Assembly (NCBI RefSeq): GCF_001675045.1
Contig: NZ_LYPA01000071.1
Span: 62,001 to 126,000, forward strand
Length of the DNA stretch: 64,000 nucleotides
Reading direction: 5' to 3'
Origin: Paenibacillus oryzae
GTDB taxonomy: Bacteria > Bacillota > Bacilli > Paenibacillales > Paenibacillaceae
Shown: positions 25,294 through 33,305 of the stretch, one piece after another
Position numbering within the stretch: position 1 is the stretch's first letter
Layout: every line of letters begins with the position of its first letter
Position numbers and translations under genes: made by a program
The notes under the pieces: model-generated
What the model saw: the letters and a program-made list of their open reading frames with translations, nothing else
Database searches by the model: none
What the model was told of the DNA's origin: nothing

Positions 25294-26124
25294 TCAGGAT
25301 CTCGCCCAGGTTGCCACATAAATAGCCGCCGCTCCCCCGCTCCCTTCCTGAATGGCATATGCGCAGGCTTCGGCGGTACTGCCCGTTGTATAGATATCAT
25401 CCACTAGCAAAATACGAATCTCTCTCCCGCGCTCCATTGCCATTTGCCGGATATAGCGGCTGCTTTGCTCATCCATTTTGAACAGGGTTTTCGCCTCGCT
25501 AATTCTTTCGCGCCGGGTTTTAAAGCTCATTTTACCGGCGTGTCTTGTACGCTTCAGCGTTCTTACCACCTTCAAGCCAAGCTTTCCGGCTATGTGGCCA
25601 GCAATCTCCTCCGCCTGATTAAAGCCGCGCTCCATCGCCCTTTCCTCGCTAATTGGCACATAAGTGACGAAGTCCCATCCCTTTCCCCCCATTTGGCGCA
25701 TCAAAAGCCAGCAAGCGGGGAGCAGCATTTCTCCAAGCATAGGGGCAAGGCGCTCCTGCCCCCGGTATTTGTACAAAGCAAGCCATTCCCTCATTGCCGG
25801 ATTATAAGCAACGGCGCTTCGATTAATCATAAAAGCACGCTCGCTTCTTCGGCTGCAATCGTCGCAGTGAACGCCGCGTCCGCAAACAGGGCATACAATG
25901 CGCCTCATCCAAGGAATGGCTTTTAAACAGCTTGAGCAAAGAGAGGCGGCCAAAAGCGGTAATTCCGGATACCCGTAAGGCAGCAATCCGTCCCGATTCC
26001 GTCCTGCCCGCTTGGGCTTGCTGCATACCAGACATTCTGCCGGCGCAGGCGCCAGCAGCTCCATGGATTTATGGAGCAGCCCCCTCGCAAGTCTCGATGC
26101 CAGCTGAATCCAGCCTGAATTCAT
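25294..26124 (-). CDS. comFC: ComFC-like phosphoribosyltransferase-fold protein
   Basis: A 276-residue ComF-family protein. The N-terminal cysteine cluster (CLVCSKP, CSSCLKA, CPVCGRG, CDDCS) forms zinc-binding modules, and RILLVDDIYTTGSTAEAC is the PRPP-binding loop. YKYRGQERLAPMLG is another family hallmark. ComFC takes part in DNA uptake during competence together with ComFA, probably on the cytoplasmic side. It follows comFA by 17 bases. B. subtilis ComFC is similar in length. Confidence 0.92.
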   Translation of the reverse strand: MNSGWIQLASRLARGLLHKSMELLAPAPAECLVCSKPKRAGRNRDGLLPYGYPELPLLAASLCSSCLKAIPWMRRIVCPVCGRGVHCDDCSRRSERAFMINRSAVAYNPAMREWLALYKYRGQERLAPMLGEMLLPACWLLMRQMGGKGWDFVTYVPISEERAMERGFNQAEEIAGHIAGKLGLKVVRTLKRTRHAGKMSFKTRRERISEAKTLFKMDEQSSRYIRQMAMERGREIRILLVDDIYTTGSTAEACAYAIQEGSGGAAAIYVATWARS

Positions 26125-26141
26125 TGTTAAAACCTCCTTTT

Positions 26142-28301
26142 TTAGCGCAAATAGCCCTGCCGGCGAGCCGCCTTGTTCATGCCGGCGATATGTCTGACAG
26201 CGCGGAGCTGGGACTCATTCCGCTCCTTGGCAAAAAAGGCAACTCTGCCAAAAGGATCGTCGGCTGATCGGCCAGCCCTCCCCGCCATTTGAACAAGCGA
26301 GGCCTCGTCGAATAATCGGCCATCGGCATCCAGAATATACACATCGCTACGCGGAATCGTTACCCCGCGCTCCAGAATAGTTGTGGTTACCAAAACCCGA
26401 ATATCGCAGGCTCTGAATCGTTTCACTTTTTCGGCTCGCTCCGGGTCTTGTGATGAGGTCGCTGCCACATGCCGGCAAGGCAATGCTTTTGCCAGCAATG
26501 CCGCCATACCCTCTGTTTGAGAGATTCGCTGGACAAAAACAAAGCATTGCGCCCCGCGCTGAATCGATTCCCGGAGCGCTTTCAAAAGGACGGGCGGCGC
26601 CTTTCTGCCAGCCAGCATGACCGCAACGGGAGGAGAGGCTACCAGCCTGGGAACGGGCAACGGATGGCGATGAAAACGCACGGGCACTCGGGCATGCGCC
26701 AAACGGCCGCTTTTAGCCGCCGCCTGCATCTCCCTTGGCGGCGTTGCCGATAACAGGACGGTTGGACCGCCCGGCAATCCGCATTTGCCTGCGGCATAAT
26801 GAAGCATAGGATCGCCATGATAGGGAAAAGCATCAAGCTCGTCGATCACAACCAGATCAAACGCCTGGTGGAATCGAAAAAGCTGGTGCGTTGTGGACAA
26901 CGTAATGCTTCCCCGCTCCCACCGCTGCTCGCTGCCTCCGTATAGCGTCACGACGGACGCTTCGGGGAAAGCCTTCCGCAGGCGGGGATCAAGCTCGATC
27001 ACTACATCTCTGCGAGGCGATGCAATCAGCACTCTGCCGCCTCTGGCAAGAACCGTTTCGACCAAAGGGAAAATCATTTCCGTTTTGCCAGCGCCCGTTA
27101 CAGCCCAAAGCAAAAAATAATGGGCCCACTCCTCCCTGTTCGGCAGGAGCGATGAAAACAGCTTCTGTGTAAATCTGCTAATAAGCGAATGCGGCTGCAA
27201 ATGCTGCTTTAAACTACTACGGGTAGACGTCTTCAGTAGTTGGTCTTGTCCTAGGTGCCGGACGGGAACGGTTTGCTGCTGGTCGTGCGAAAAATCCCGA
27301 TCAGGACATGGCTGGGGTTGTTCTCCGTTCGTAGAGACAACGCCAGAGGCATCCATGACACTCCGCTGCTGTAATTTCAACTCAATAAAATGCAGCGCCT
27401 GTGCCGCTGCCGCCTCTTGGGCAGGGCTTAATCCCCATGCCTTGCCAGTGGATATATTATGCGAACGACCCATGCGGGCCTGGTCACAAAACAATTTACC
27501 CACGGCGTCGGAAGGCGTATACACGCCAGTGACAAAAAGCTCGCATTCCCTGCTGCGCCCCATCATCAGGCAAGCCTCGCAATAAGCGCACATCCGCCCG
27601 CAGGCATAGCAGCGCGTCCGCCTGAGGCACACCCCGCCGCTGCCGCACCGCCGGCAGCGAAGTTCACCAGCGGCTCGCCGCCCGCCATCCCCGGCGGCGA
27701 CCGCTCCGGCAAGGCGCGCCTGCCCCAGCAGGGACAGCAGCTGAAGCGCTCCGCTCCAGCTGCTCCCGGCCCCGGGGCCGGCTGCGCCGACAAGCAGGTC
27801 GCGCGCTTCGCAGCCTAGCAGCGCGCGACCCTGCAACAGCCCGGCGGCCAGCTGCGCCAGGCCAGCCGTCTCCTCGCTCACGGCTGCGCCCCGTGAGCGC
27901 TCCCCCCAGCGGCAGGCAAGCTGCTGCCGCGCCTCCCTTGCGATGCCGGGGCTTTGCCTCCGGCCATCCAGCTCCTGCAGCTCGGCAACAAGCCGTGCCA
28001 GCCGTTGAAAGGGATGTTGACGGCCGGGTCCGGCCCGTCCCGCTGCACCCCTCTGCTGACTATTCCATAGGTCAGCAGCCAAGCAGGCTTGGCCCCAAGG
28101 CAGCTCCTCCTTGTAAAGCCAAGCCTCCACCGCATCCCCTCCACAACTCTCCTCACGCCTCCCTTGCCGGGATGGACAGTCTTCCTCTTGCTTTGCAGCC
28201 GTTCTTCCAAACCAATACGCCTCATCCACCTCCGGCGCAATCGTTGCTCTGGCCTCCCATCCCCCTTGGCGGAGCAGAAGATATACGTTTCCTTTCATCA
28301 T
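26142..28301 (-). CDS. comFA: ComFA-like DNA-uptake helicase with long N-terminal region
   Basis: About 719 residues from ATG 28301 (GGAAAGGAGAGGGG just before; the ORF is open 36 codons further up but without a ribosome site). Motifs: zinc finger CRRCGSG with CYACGRMCAYCEACL, Walker A VTGAGKTE, DEAD-like VIDELDAFPYHGDP, SATPP, and motif VI QMAGRAGRSADDP. ComFA is a membrane-associated ATPase thought to pull single-stranded DNA in during transformation. The region before the zinc finger is about 200 residues, Ala/Gly-rich and encoded by markedly GC-rich DNA; B. subtilis ComFA totals about 460 residues. The helicase core is intact. Confidence 0.9.
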   Translation of the reverse strand: MMKGNVYLLLRQGGWEARATIAPEVDEAYWFGRTAAKQEEDCPSRQGRREESCGGDAVEAWLYKEELPWGQACLAADLWNSQQRGAAGRAGPGRQHPFQRLARLVAELQELDGRRQSPGIAREARQQLACRWGERSRGAAVSEETAGLAQLAAGLLQGRALLGCEARDLLVGAAGPGAGSSWSGALQLLSLLGQARLAGAVAAGDGGRRAAGELRCRRCGSGGVCLRRTRCYACGRMCAYCEACLMMGRSRECELFVTGVYTPSDAVGKLFCDQARMGRSHNISTGKAWGLSPAQEAAAAQALHFIELKLQQRSVMDASGVVSTNGEQPQPCPDRDFSHDQQQTVPVRHLGQDQLLKTSTRSSLKQHLQPHSLISRFTQKLFSSLLPNREEWAHYFLLWAVTGAGKTEMIFPLVETVLARGGRVLIASPRRDVVIELDPRLRKAFPEASVVTLYGGSEQRWERGSITLSTTHQLFRFHQAFDLVVIDELDAFPYHGDPMLHYAAGKCGLPGGPTVLLSATPPREMQAAAKSGRLAHARVPVRFHRHPLPVPRLVASPPVAVMLAGRKAPPVLLKALRESIQRGAQCFVFVQRISQTEGMAALLAKALPCRHVAATSSQDPERAEKVKRFRACDIRVLVTTTILERGVTIPRSDVYILDADGRLFDEASLVQMAGRAGRSADDPFGRVAFFAKERNESQLRAVRHIAGMNKAARRQGYLR

Positions 28302-28365
28302 TCCCCTCTCCTTTCCGTTAAGTCTGCCTATGATTTTGCTGCCACACTGTCCTGTAAAACCAAAA

Positions 28366-28406
28366 AAGCACACTTGCCTCCCCGACAGGGACATGCAAGT
28401 GTGCTT
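28366..28406 (-). terminator. Terminator after the 28465-28917 gene
   Basis: A perfect 12-bp stem AAGCACACTTGC / GCAAGTGTGCTT with a 17-base loop, followed on the minus strand by TTTTTTGG. A strong intrinsic terminator that isolates comFA from the gene upstream. Confidence 0.9.
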
Positions 28407-28464
28407 CACTATTTTTAATATAAGGATTGCTATTCTTTAAGCTTACCGACTCATTTATTATAAA

Positions 28465-28917
28465 TTAAAACGGCATTTTGGACAAATCCGCAGGGTTTTG
28501 CAAATCAATCAGCACGGCCTGCTCCGACTCTCTAATAATGCCTTGCGCCTTAAGCTGCCACATCATCTGCGATGCTTCCCCGTTGCCTTCCGCTTCCGCA
28601 GCATCGGCCGGACTCCATGAGGACCCCATATCATGCAGAGTTACCTTTTTGCCGCTGTAGTTCCACCGCTCCACTATCGCGCGCGACTCCTCGTTTAATC
28701 CGCGATCAATAACGGTAAGCGCTATACTTTTTCCCATCCATCTGGAGAAGGAGTGTAGTGTCCTTAAATGCCATTCCATATTCCTCTGGCGCTGATCACC
28801 AATAAATATATAATGACTGGCTGCTCTGCCGCCGCCTCTGCTGAACCGAAAGATTACATGCACGAGCAGTGCCGCACTGGCATAACATCCGATGACGAGA
28901 AGCAAAATCCCCAGCAT
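28465..28917 (-). CDS. Small membrane-anchored protein of unknown function
   Basis: About 150 residues from ATG 28917, five bases after GGAGGTGG. The N-terminus MLGILLLVIGCYASAALLVHV is one membrane helix; after an RFSRGGGRAASHY linker comes a cytoplasmic domain with alternating strands and helices (YIFIGDQRQRNMEWHL, SIALTVIDRGLNEES, KVTLHDMGSSW, AVLIDLQNP). I do not recognise the family. Its own terminator and the neighbouring comF genes suggest a single-gene unit. The Rossmann-like spacing might mean nucleotide binding, but no clear motif is present. Confidence 0.6.
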   Translation of the reverse strand: MLGILLLVIGCYASAALLVHVIFRFSRGGGRAASHYIFIGDQRQRNMEWHLRTLHSFSRWMGKSIALTVIDRGLNEESRAIVERWNYSGKKVTLHDMGSSWSPADAAEAEGNGEASQMMWQLKAQGIIRESEQAVLIDLQNPADLSKMPF

Positions 28918-29432
28918 GTCGGCCACCTCCTGTATAGTGACACTATATGCCGGGAACAGCCTAACGGTTACGCGCTGCGGGCCAGGCAAGTCTGCATACT
29001 TCCAATAAAAAGCACCTTCGCCCCCATTTACTGCCTATGAAACATGGCTTTTCCATGTTGTTCCCAAGGCCTCTCAAAGCTTTTCCGCATCAAAGGGCGA
29101 GACGGAATCCAGCACATTTATTTCTCCGCATCGTTTTCAAATCTATACTGAAATCGCCATTGTGCTTTATTTTACACGTTCGACAAAATCCGGTATGGAT
29201 CAACAACATTATGCAAAAATACACCCTTGCTCAATTTACGGTATATGCTATCATTTTTGTAAAATCACACACATATAGTAAGAATGCTTCAAACGAAGCC
29301 ATTCAAGAATGAACGGCCGCATAGAGGCGTTCATTTAATTGCTAAACGGAGAAGTTGAGGAAGAAGGTGAAACGGCCGCGCTTGGCCTTGCTATATAGAG
29401 ACAAACCCCCATAATCAGAGGAGAGTGAATGA
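28918..29432. other. Gap upstream of the LPKTG protein gene
   Basis: 515 bases. No convincing gene. A possible sigma-A promoter for the plus-strand gene reads TTGCTC, 16 bases, TATCAT (29227-29254). An 8-bp inverted repeat AATGAACG / CGTTCATT lies at about 29309-29337, and AACGGCCGC occurs twice in the leader (about 29314 and 29371). None of these matches a riboswitch I know. Confidence 0.35.
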
Positions 29433-31073
29433 ATGAAAAGGAATAAACGCACCCTTGCGTTTATGCTGGCACTGCTGCTTATTTTATCCCTGCCGCTTGG
29501 CGCAATCGCATTTGCAGGAGGAAACGGCAGCGGCGCAACTGAACCCTTGGAGGAACAGGAAAATAACTGTACAACCTATAACAAGCATTTTGGCTCGATT
29601 CAGGAGCAGCCGGATCTTGTGCCTTTAATCAAGGTAAACGCCACTACCGGGAATGGAACTGCCTCTTTTGTTACCGTCAAGGACTGCGTAGAGGTAAGCT
29701 TCTCTATTTACACCTTTGATAATACCCCGGAGCCGTATGAAAATCAGGTTCATTATGATGGAGTCAGCAAAAAGTATGATAAAGCCGGCCGCTACACCCT
29801 GGAGGTTCAACTGCCGCAATGCGGAAATGCGCAATTGGATTTGTACGCTGGTCCTATACAAGAAACGTTAAACCCGGGCTACGGACACGATCATCTAACA
29901 TTAAGAGCTCATTTGCTGTATAAAGGTTCAACATGCACTACGCCAAGCCCGGAGCCAACACCGACTCAGGAGCCTACTCCTACAACTACCAGCTCGCCAG
30001 AGCCAACACCTAGCCAGGAGCCTACTCCTACTACTACCAGCTCGCCAGAACCGACACCTAGCCAGGAGCCTACTCCTACAGCTACCAGCTCGCCGGAGCC
30101 AACACCTAGCCAGGAGCCTACTCCTACAGCTACCAACTCGCAAGAGCCAACACCTAGCCAGGAGCCTACTCCTACAGCTACCAGCTCGCCGGAGCCAACA
30201 CCTAGCCAGGAGCCTACTCCTACTACTACCAGCTCCCCGGAGCCAACACCTAGCCAGGAGCCTACTCCTACAGCTACCAGCTCGCCAGAGCCAACACCTA
30301 GCCAGGAGCCTACTCCTACAGCTACCAGCTCGCCGGAGCCAACACCTAGCCAGGAGCCTACTCCTACTACTACCAGCTCCCCGGAGCCAACACCTAGCCA
30401 GGAGCCTACTCCTACAGCTACCAGCTCGCCAGAGCCAACACCTAGCCAGGAGCCTACTCCTACAGCTACCAGCTCGCCGGAGCCAACACCTAGCCAGGAG
30501 CCTACTCCTACTACTACCAGCTCCCCGGAGCCAACACCTAGCCAGGAGCCTACTCCTACAGCTACCAGCTCGCCAGAGCCAACACCTAGCCAGGAGCCTA
30601 CTCCTACAGCTACCAGCTCGCCGGAGCCAACACCTAGCCAGGAGCCTACTCCTACGGCTACCAGCACACCAAATTCGACACCTGGCCAGGAGACAACTCC
30701 AACGCCTACAAGCACGCCTGGATCAACGCCTGGCAGTTCAGCAAGCCCGGCACCGTTTCAAACAGCCGTAAGCACGCCAGAAACAACTCCGACTCCGGAA
30801 GTATCAGTCAGTCCGTCAGAGCCGCCGCAATCGCCTGAGCCTACGGAGGATTTAGTTATTATCGAGGAAGAGCCGATACCGGCAGGCGAAGGACCAGGAA
30901 CAGCCGTAGATCATGCCTCAGACGGTACAGATCCCGAATCAAGCGTTCCGCTGGACACCTTGCCCAAGACTGGTCAAACCCATATATTGCCGTATTATCT
31001 TTTAGGCTCGCTTGCCATTTTGACTGGCGTTTATCTTCTAATGAGAATGGGACGTCGGCAAAAGCCGGATTGA
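29433..31073 (+). CDS. LPKTG cell-wall-anchored protein with SPEPTPSQEPTPTxTS repeats
   Basis: A 546-residue protein. A signal peptide (residues about 1-30, ending IAFAGG) is followed by a folded domain of about 130 residues with CTTYNKHF, VTVKDCVEVSFSIYTFD and CGNAQLDLYAG. Then comes a Pro/Thr/Ser/Glu-rich stalk of about fifteen 16-residue repeats, and a sorting signal LPKTG, a hydrophobic helix and an RRQKPD tail. The sorting signal predicts covalent attachment to peptidoglycan by sortase, with the stalk spanning the wall. GAGGAGAG precedes the start. The four cysteines of the head may form disulphides. The ligand is unknown. Confidence 0.88.
   Translation: MKRNKRTLAFMLALLLILSLPLGAIAFAGGNGSGATEPLEEQENNCTTYNKHFGSIQEQPDLVPLIKVNATTGNGTASFVTVKDCVEVSFSIYTFDNTPEPYENQVHYDGVSKKYDKAGRYTLEVQLPQCGNAQLDLYAGPIQETLNPGYGHDHLTLRAHLLYKGSTCTTPSPEPTPTQEPTPTTTSSPEPTPSQEPTPTTTSSPEPTPSQEPTPTATSSPEPTPSQEPTPTATNSQEPTPSQEPTPTATSSPEPTPSQEPTPTTTSSPEPTPSQEPTPTATSSPEPTPSQEPTPTATSSPEPTPSQEPTPTTTSSPEPTPSQEPTPTATSSPEPTPSQEPTPTATSSPEPTPSQEPTPTTTSSPEPTPSQEPTPTATSSPEPTPSQEPTPTATSSPEPTPSQEPTPTATSTPNSTPGQETTPTPTSTPGSTPGSSASPAPFQTAVSTPETTPTPEVSVSPSEPPQSPEPTEDLVIIEEEPIPAGEGPGTAVDHASDGTDPESSVPLDTLPKTGQTHILPYYLLGSLAILTGVYLLMRMGRRQKPD
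29943..30662 (+). repeat. Tandem 48-bp repeats with 144-bp super-repeat
   Basis: Fifteen copies of a 48-bp unit in frame. Units 6-8, 9-11 and 12-14 (30183-30614) are three copies of an identical 144-bp block distinguished by CCGGAG/CCCCGGAG/CCAGAG junctions and by ACTACTACC versus ACAGCTACC endings. Unit 5 carries AACTCGCAAGAG. Suggests recent expansion by three units at a time. Confidence 0.95.
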
Positions 31074-31172
31074 AGGGATAAAAGCTGACTGCTGAACGTG
31101 TGAAAGAGGGGAGCAGCACAGGTAAAGGTTATTTTGTAGAGGAGCTAAATGAAGAGCAAGTATTCAAGAAGG

Positions 31173-31205
31173 AAGGGCGAACCCTAGTTGTTCGCTCTTT
31201 TTTTA
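31173..31205 (+). terminator. Terminator after the LPKTG gene
   Basis: Plus-strand AAGGGCGAAC pairs with GTTCGCTCTT (one G-U pair, 7-base loop) and runs into TTTTTTT. About 100 bases after the stop codon. Confidence 0.88.
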
Positions 31206-31337
31206 TACATGTTTTAGGGGATAGAGACACGATGACGCGCCTCCCCTGAAAATCCGCGGGTTCAACTTCCTCCGGGGGTCCCTCCAGGGGCGCGCACTTC
31301 AACGCGCAGCACAATATGCCTGAAAGCAAAAAAAGAA

Positions 31338-32063
31338 CTAAAGAGTTACCCAGCCAAACTTGATAGAGTTAATAACGGCCTGCGTACGATCATCCACTTC
31401 CATCTTTTGCAGGATGCTGCTGACATGGTTTTTAACCGTTTTTTCGCTAATAAACAAGTTTTCGCCAATCGTTTTATTGCTTTTGCCCTCAGCCATCAAA
31501 CGCAAAACCTCAGCTTCGCGTCTGGTCAGCGGGCTTTCCTCGGCGGCATGATACTTCACGCCGGCCTCCTTGGTCGCAGCTGCCCCGGAGGCTACGCCCA
31601 TCTCATCCAGATAGGTCATTCGGCGCAGCTGGTTAATCAGCTTCCCGGTAACCTTGGGATGAATATAGGAGAAGCCTTGATGAACGGAACGGATCGCATT
31701 AATAAGCTCCTCCGCTTCCATATCCTTCAACAGGTAGCCCGTCGCGCCTTTGCGCAGTGTTTCGAATACATAGCTTTCATCATCATGAATGGACAAAATG
31801 ATTACTTTGACGTCTGGAAACATCGATTTGAGTCTTTCCGTTGTCACTACGCCTGTTTCAATAGGCATATTAATATCCATCAACACGATTTCCGGCAATG
31901 TATGATTGCAAAACTCCATGACTTGAATGCCATCGCCGCATTCGCCGATGACTTCAATATCTTCCTCCATGTTCAAAATGCGCTTTAGCCCTTCGCGAAA
32001 CAGCTGATGATCGTCAGCAAGCAAAATCTTCACTTTTTGCGGGTCGCTAGAAGTCTGGTTCAT
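31338..32063 (-). CDS. degU: Response regulator DegU
   Basis: About 241 residues from ATG 32063 (AGGAG ten bases before). A receiver domain with KILLADDHQLFREGL (acidic pair), LMDINMP (phospho-acceptor Asp), LSIHDDE and YLLKDMEAEEL, then an LuxR-type HTH: ESPLTRREAEVLRLMAEGKSNKTIGENLFISEKTVKNH in pieces. DegU with DegS controls secreted enzymes, competence, biofilm and motility in bacilli. The start lies 17 bases inside degS, so translation is coupled. The frame is open for 37 further codons, without family support. Confidence 0.96.
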   Translation of the reverse strand: MNQTSSDPQKVKILLADDHQLFREGLKRILNMEEDIEVIGECGDGIQVMEFCNHTLPEIVLMDINMPIETGVVTTERLKSMFPDVKVIILSIHDDESYVFETLRKGATGYLLKDMEAEELINAIRSVHQGFSYIHPKVTGKLINQLRRMTYLDEMGVASGAAATKEAGVKYHAAEESPLTRREAEVLRLMAEGKSNKTIGENLFISEKTVKNHVSSILQKMEVDDRTQAVINSIKFGWVTL

Positions 32064-33231
32064 GATCCTCAATCTCCTTTCTTTGATCAGAAGTTGCTGG
32101 AATGATAATGGTAATTTCGGTCCCGCTTTCTGGACTTGATTGTATATCAATCCTTCCTTCAAGCAATTCCACACGCTCCCTCATCCCGATCAGTCCAAAA
32201 TGCGAGTTTCGGTTTGCCGTCTTCGGCAACCCTTCCGGCCGGAATCCGGAACCGTTGTCTTTGATCGTCAAGGTTATGAGCCTTTCCGAATAATGCATTT
32301 CAAGAGAGACATGAGATGCCCTTGCGTGCTTGAGCACATTGGAGAATGCCTCCTGCACCATCCGGTAAATCGCGGCTTCCATTGCGGAAGGCAGCCTGAG
32401 CTCTCTGCCAACAACTTCGAACTTGGTATGAATTCGGCTTTTTTCTTCAAAATCCTGCGTAAATTTACGAAGCGTCGCAACAATTCCCAAATCGTCAAGC
32501 GCCATCGGCCGCAGATTAAAGATTATTTTTCTAATTTCTTCCAACCCTGCCCGTACTTGGCCCTTGAGATCAACCAATTCATCCTGGACAAGCTGAAACT
32601 GATTTTTGGCCAACATTCTTTCCGCAATTTCAGTCCGCAAAACAATATTTGCAAGAGATTGCGCAGGACCGTCATGAATCTCCCTTGAGATCCGTTTTCG
32701 TTCTTCCTCCTGCGCAAGAATAATTTTTAAGCCTAAAAGCTGTCTGTTCTTTGCTGATTCAATAATTCTCGTAACCTGATTAAGATCCCCTGTTAAATAC
32801 TCAAGCACAACATTCATCTGAGAGCTGATGCTCTCCGCGCGCTCGATGGATTGCTCCACGTTCCGTACCCGCTTCTGCAGGTCGTCCCGGCGGGATTTCA
32901 AATAGTTTTCTTTTTCACGGTAGACCATCAAATCAAGCTGAATCCCGGTTGCCTTCTCATACGCGGTTTTAATGTCCTCTTCCCTGTAGCGGACAAAATC
33001 GCGGCTGACCTCCGTCAGTCTAATTCGGGCAAGACGGTATTCCTGCTCCAGACGGTCTACCTTGTCTATCGTTGTTATCGTTTCCTGCAATACCTGCTCC
33101 AATTCCTGTTCAAGAGCCTCCAGCTCCGAGCGAGCGGACTGGCAAATTTCATAAATCTGATATTTGCTGTCTTCCATCGCCTTGACAGCGTTGGCAATAA
33201 CTCTATTAATATCGACAGTCAAGTGATCCAC
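32047..33231 (-). CDS. degS: Sensor histidine kinase DegS
   Basis: About 394 residues. A cytoplasmic, long coiled-coil sensor (residues about 20-170; LEQELEQVLQETITTIDKV) is followed by the HisKA_3 box ERKRISREIHDGPAQSLAN with the phospho-acceptor His, and an ATPase domain with QEAFSNVLKHARA (N box), IKDNGSGF (G1) and GLIGMRERVELL (G2). DegS phosphorylates DegU. The open frame begins with GTG 33252, but that codon is itself part of GTGGAGGAG, a ribosome site correctly spaced for GTG 33231; I prefer the latter. Confidence 0.95.
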   Translation of the reverse strand: MDHLTVDINRVIANAVKAMEDSKYQIYEICQSARSELEALEQELEQVLQETITTIDKVDRLEQEYRLARIRLTEVSRDFVRYREEDIKTAYEKATGIQLDLMVYREKENYLKSRRDDLQKRVRNVEQSIERAESISSQMNVVLEYLTGDLNQVTRIIESAKNRQLLGLKIILAQEEERKRISREIHDGPAQSLANIVLRTEIAERMLAKNQFQLVQDELVDLKGQVRAGLEEIRKIIFNLRPMALDDLGIVATLRKFTQDFEEKSRIHTKFEVVGRELRLPSAMEAAIYRMVQEAFSNVLKHARASHVSLEMHYSERLITLTIKDNGSGFRPEGLPKTANRNSHFGLIGMRERVELLEGRIDIQSSPESGTEITIIIPATSDQRKEIEDHEPDF

Positions 33232-33305
33232 TAATGCTCGGCACTCCTCCACGATACAGGATTTTCTCTACTATAATACCATACTTTAGACCTGCAACGC
33301 ATAGC

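Noticed and set aside
29966-30715. Open frame of 249 codons on the minus strand opposite the LPKTG repeats (VGVGSWLG repeats)
   Set aside because: It is the mirror of the 48-bp repeats; no ribosome site, no family, and the plus-strand protein has a signal peptide and sorting signal.
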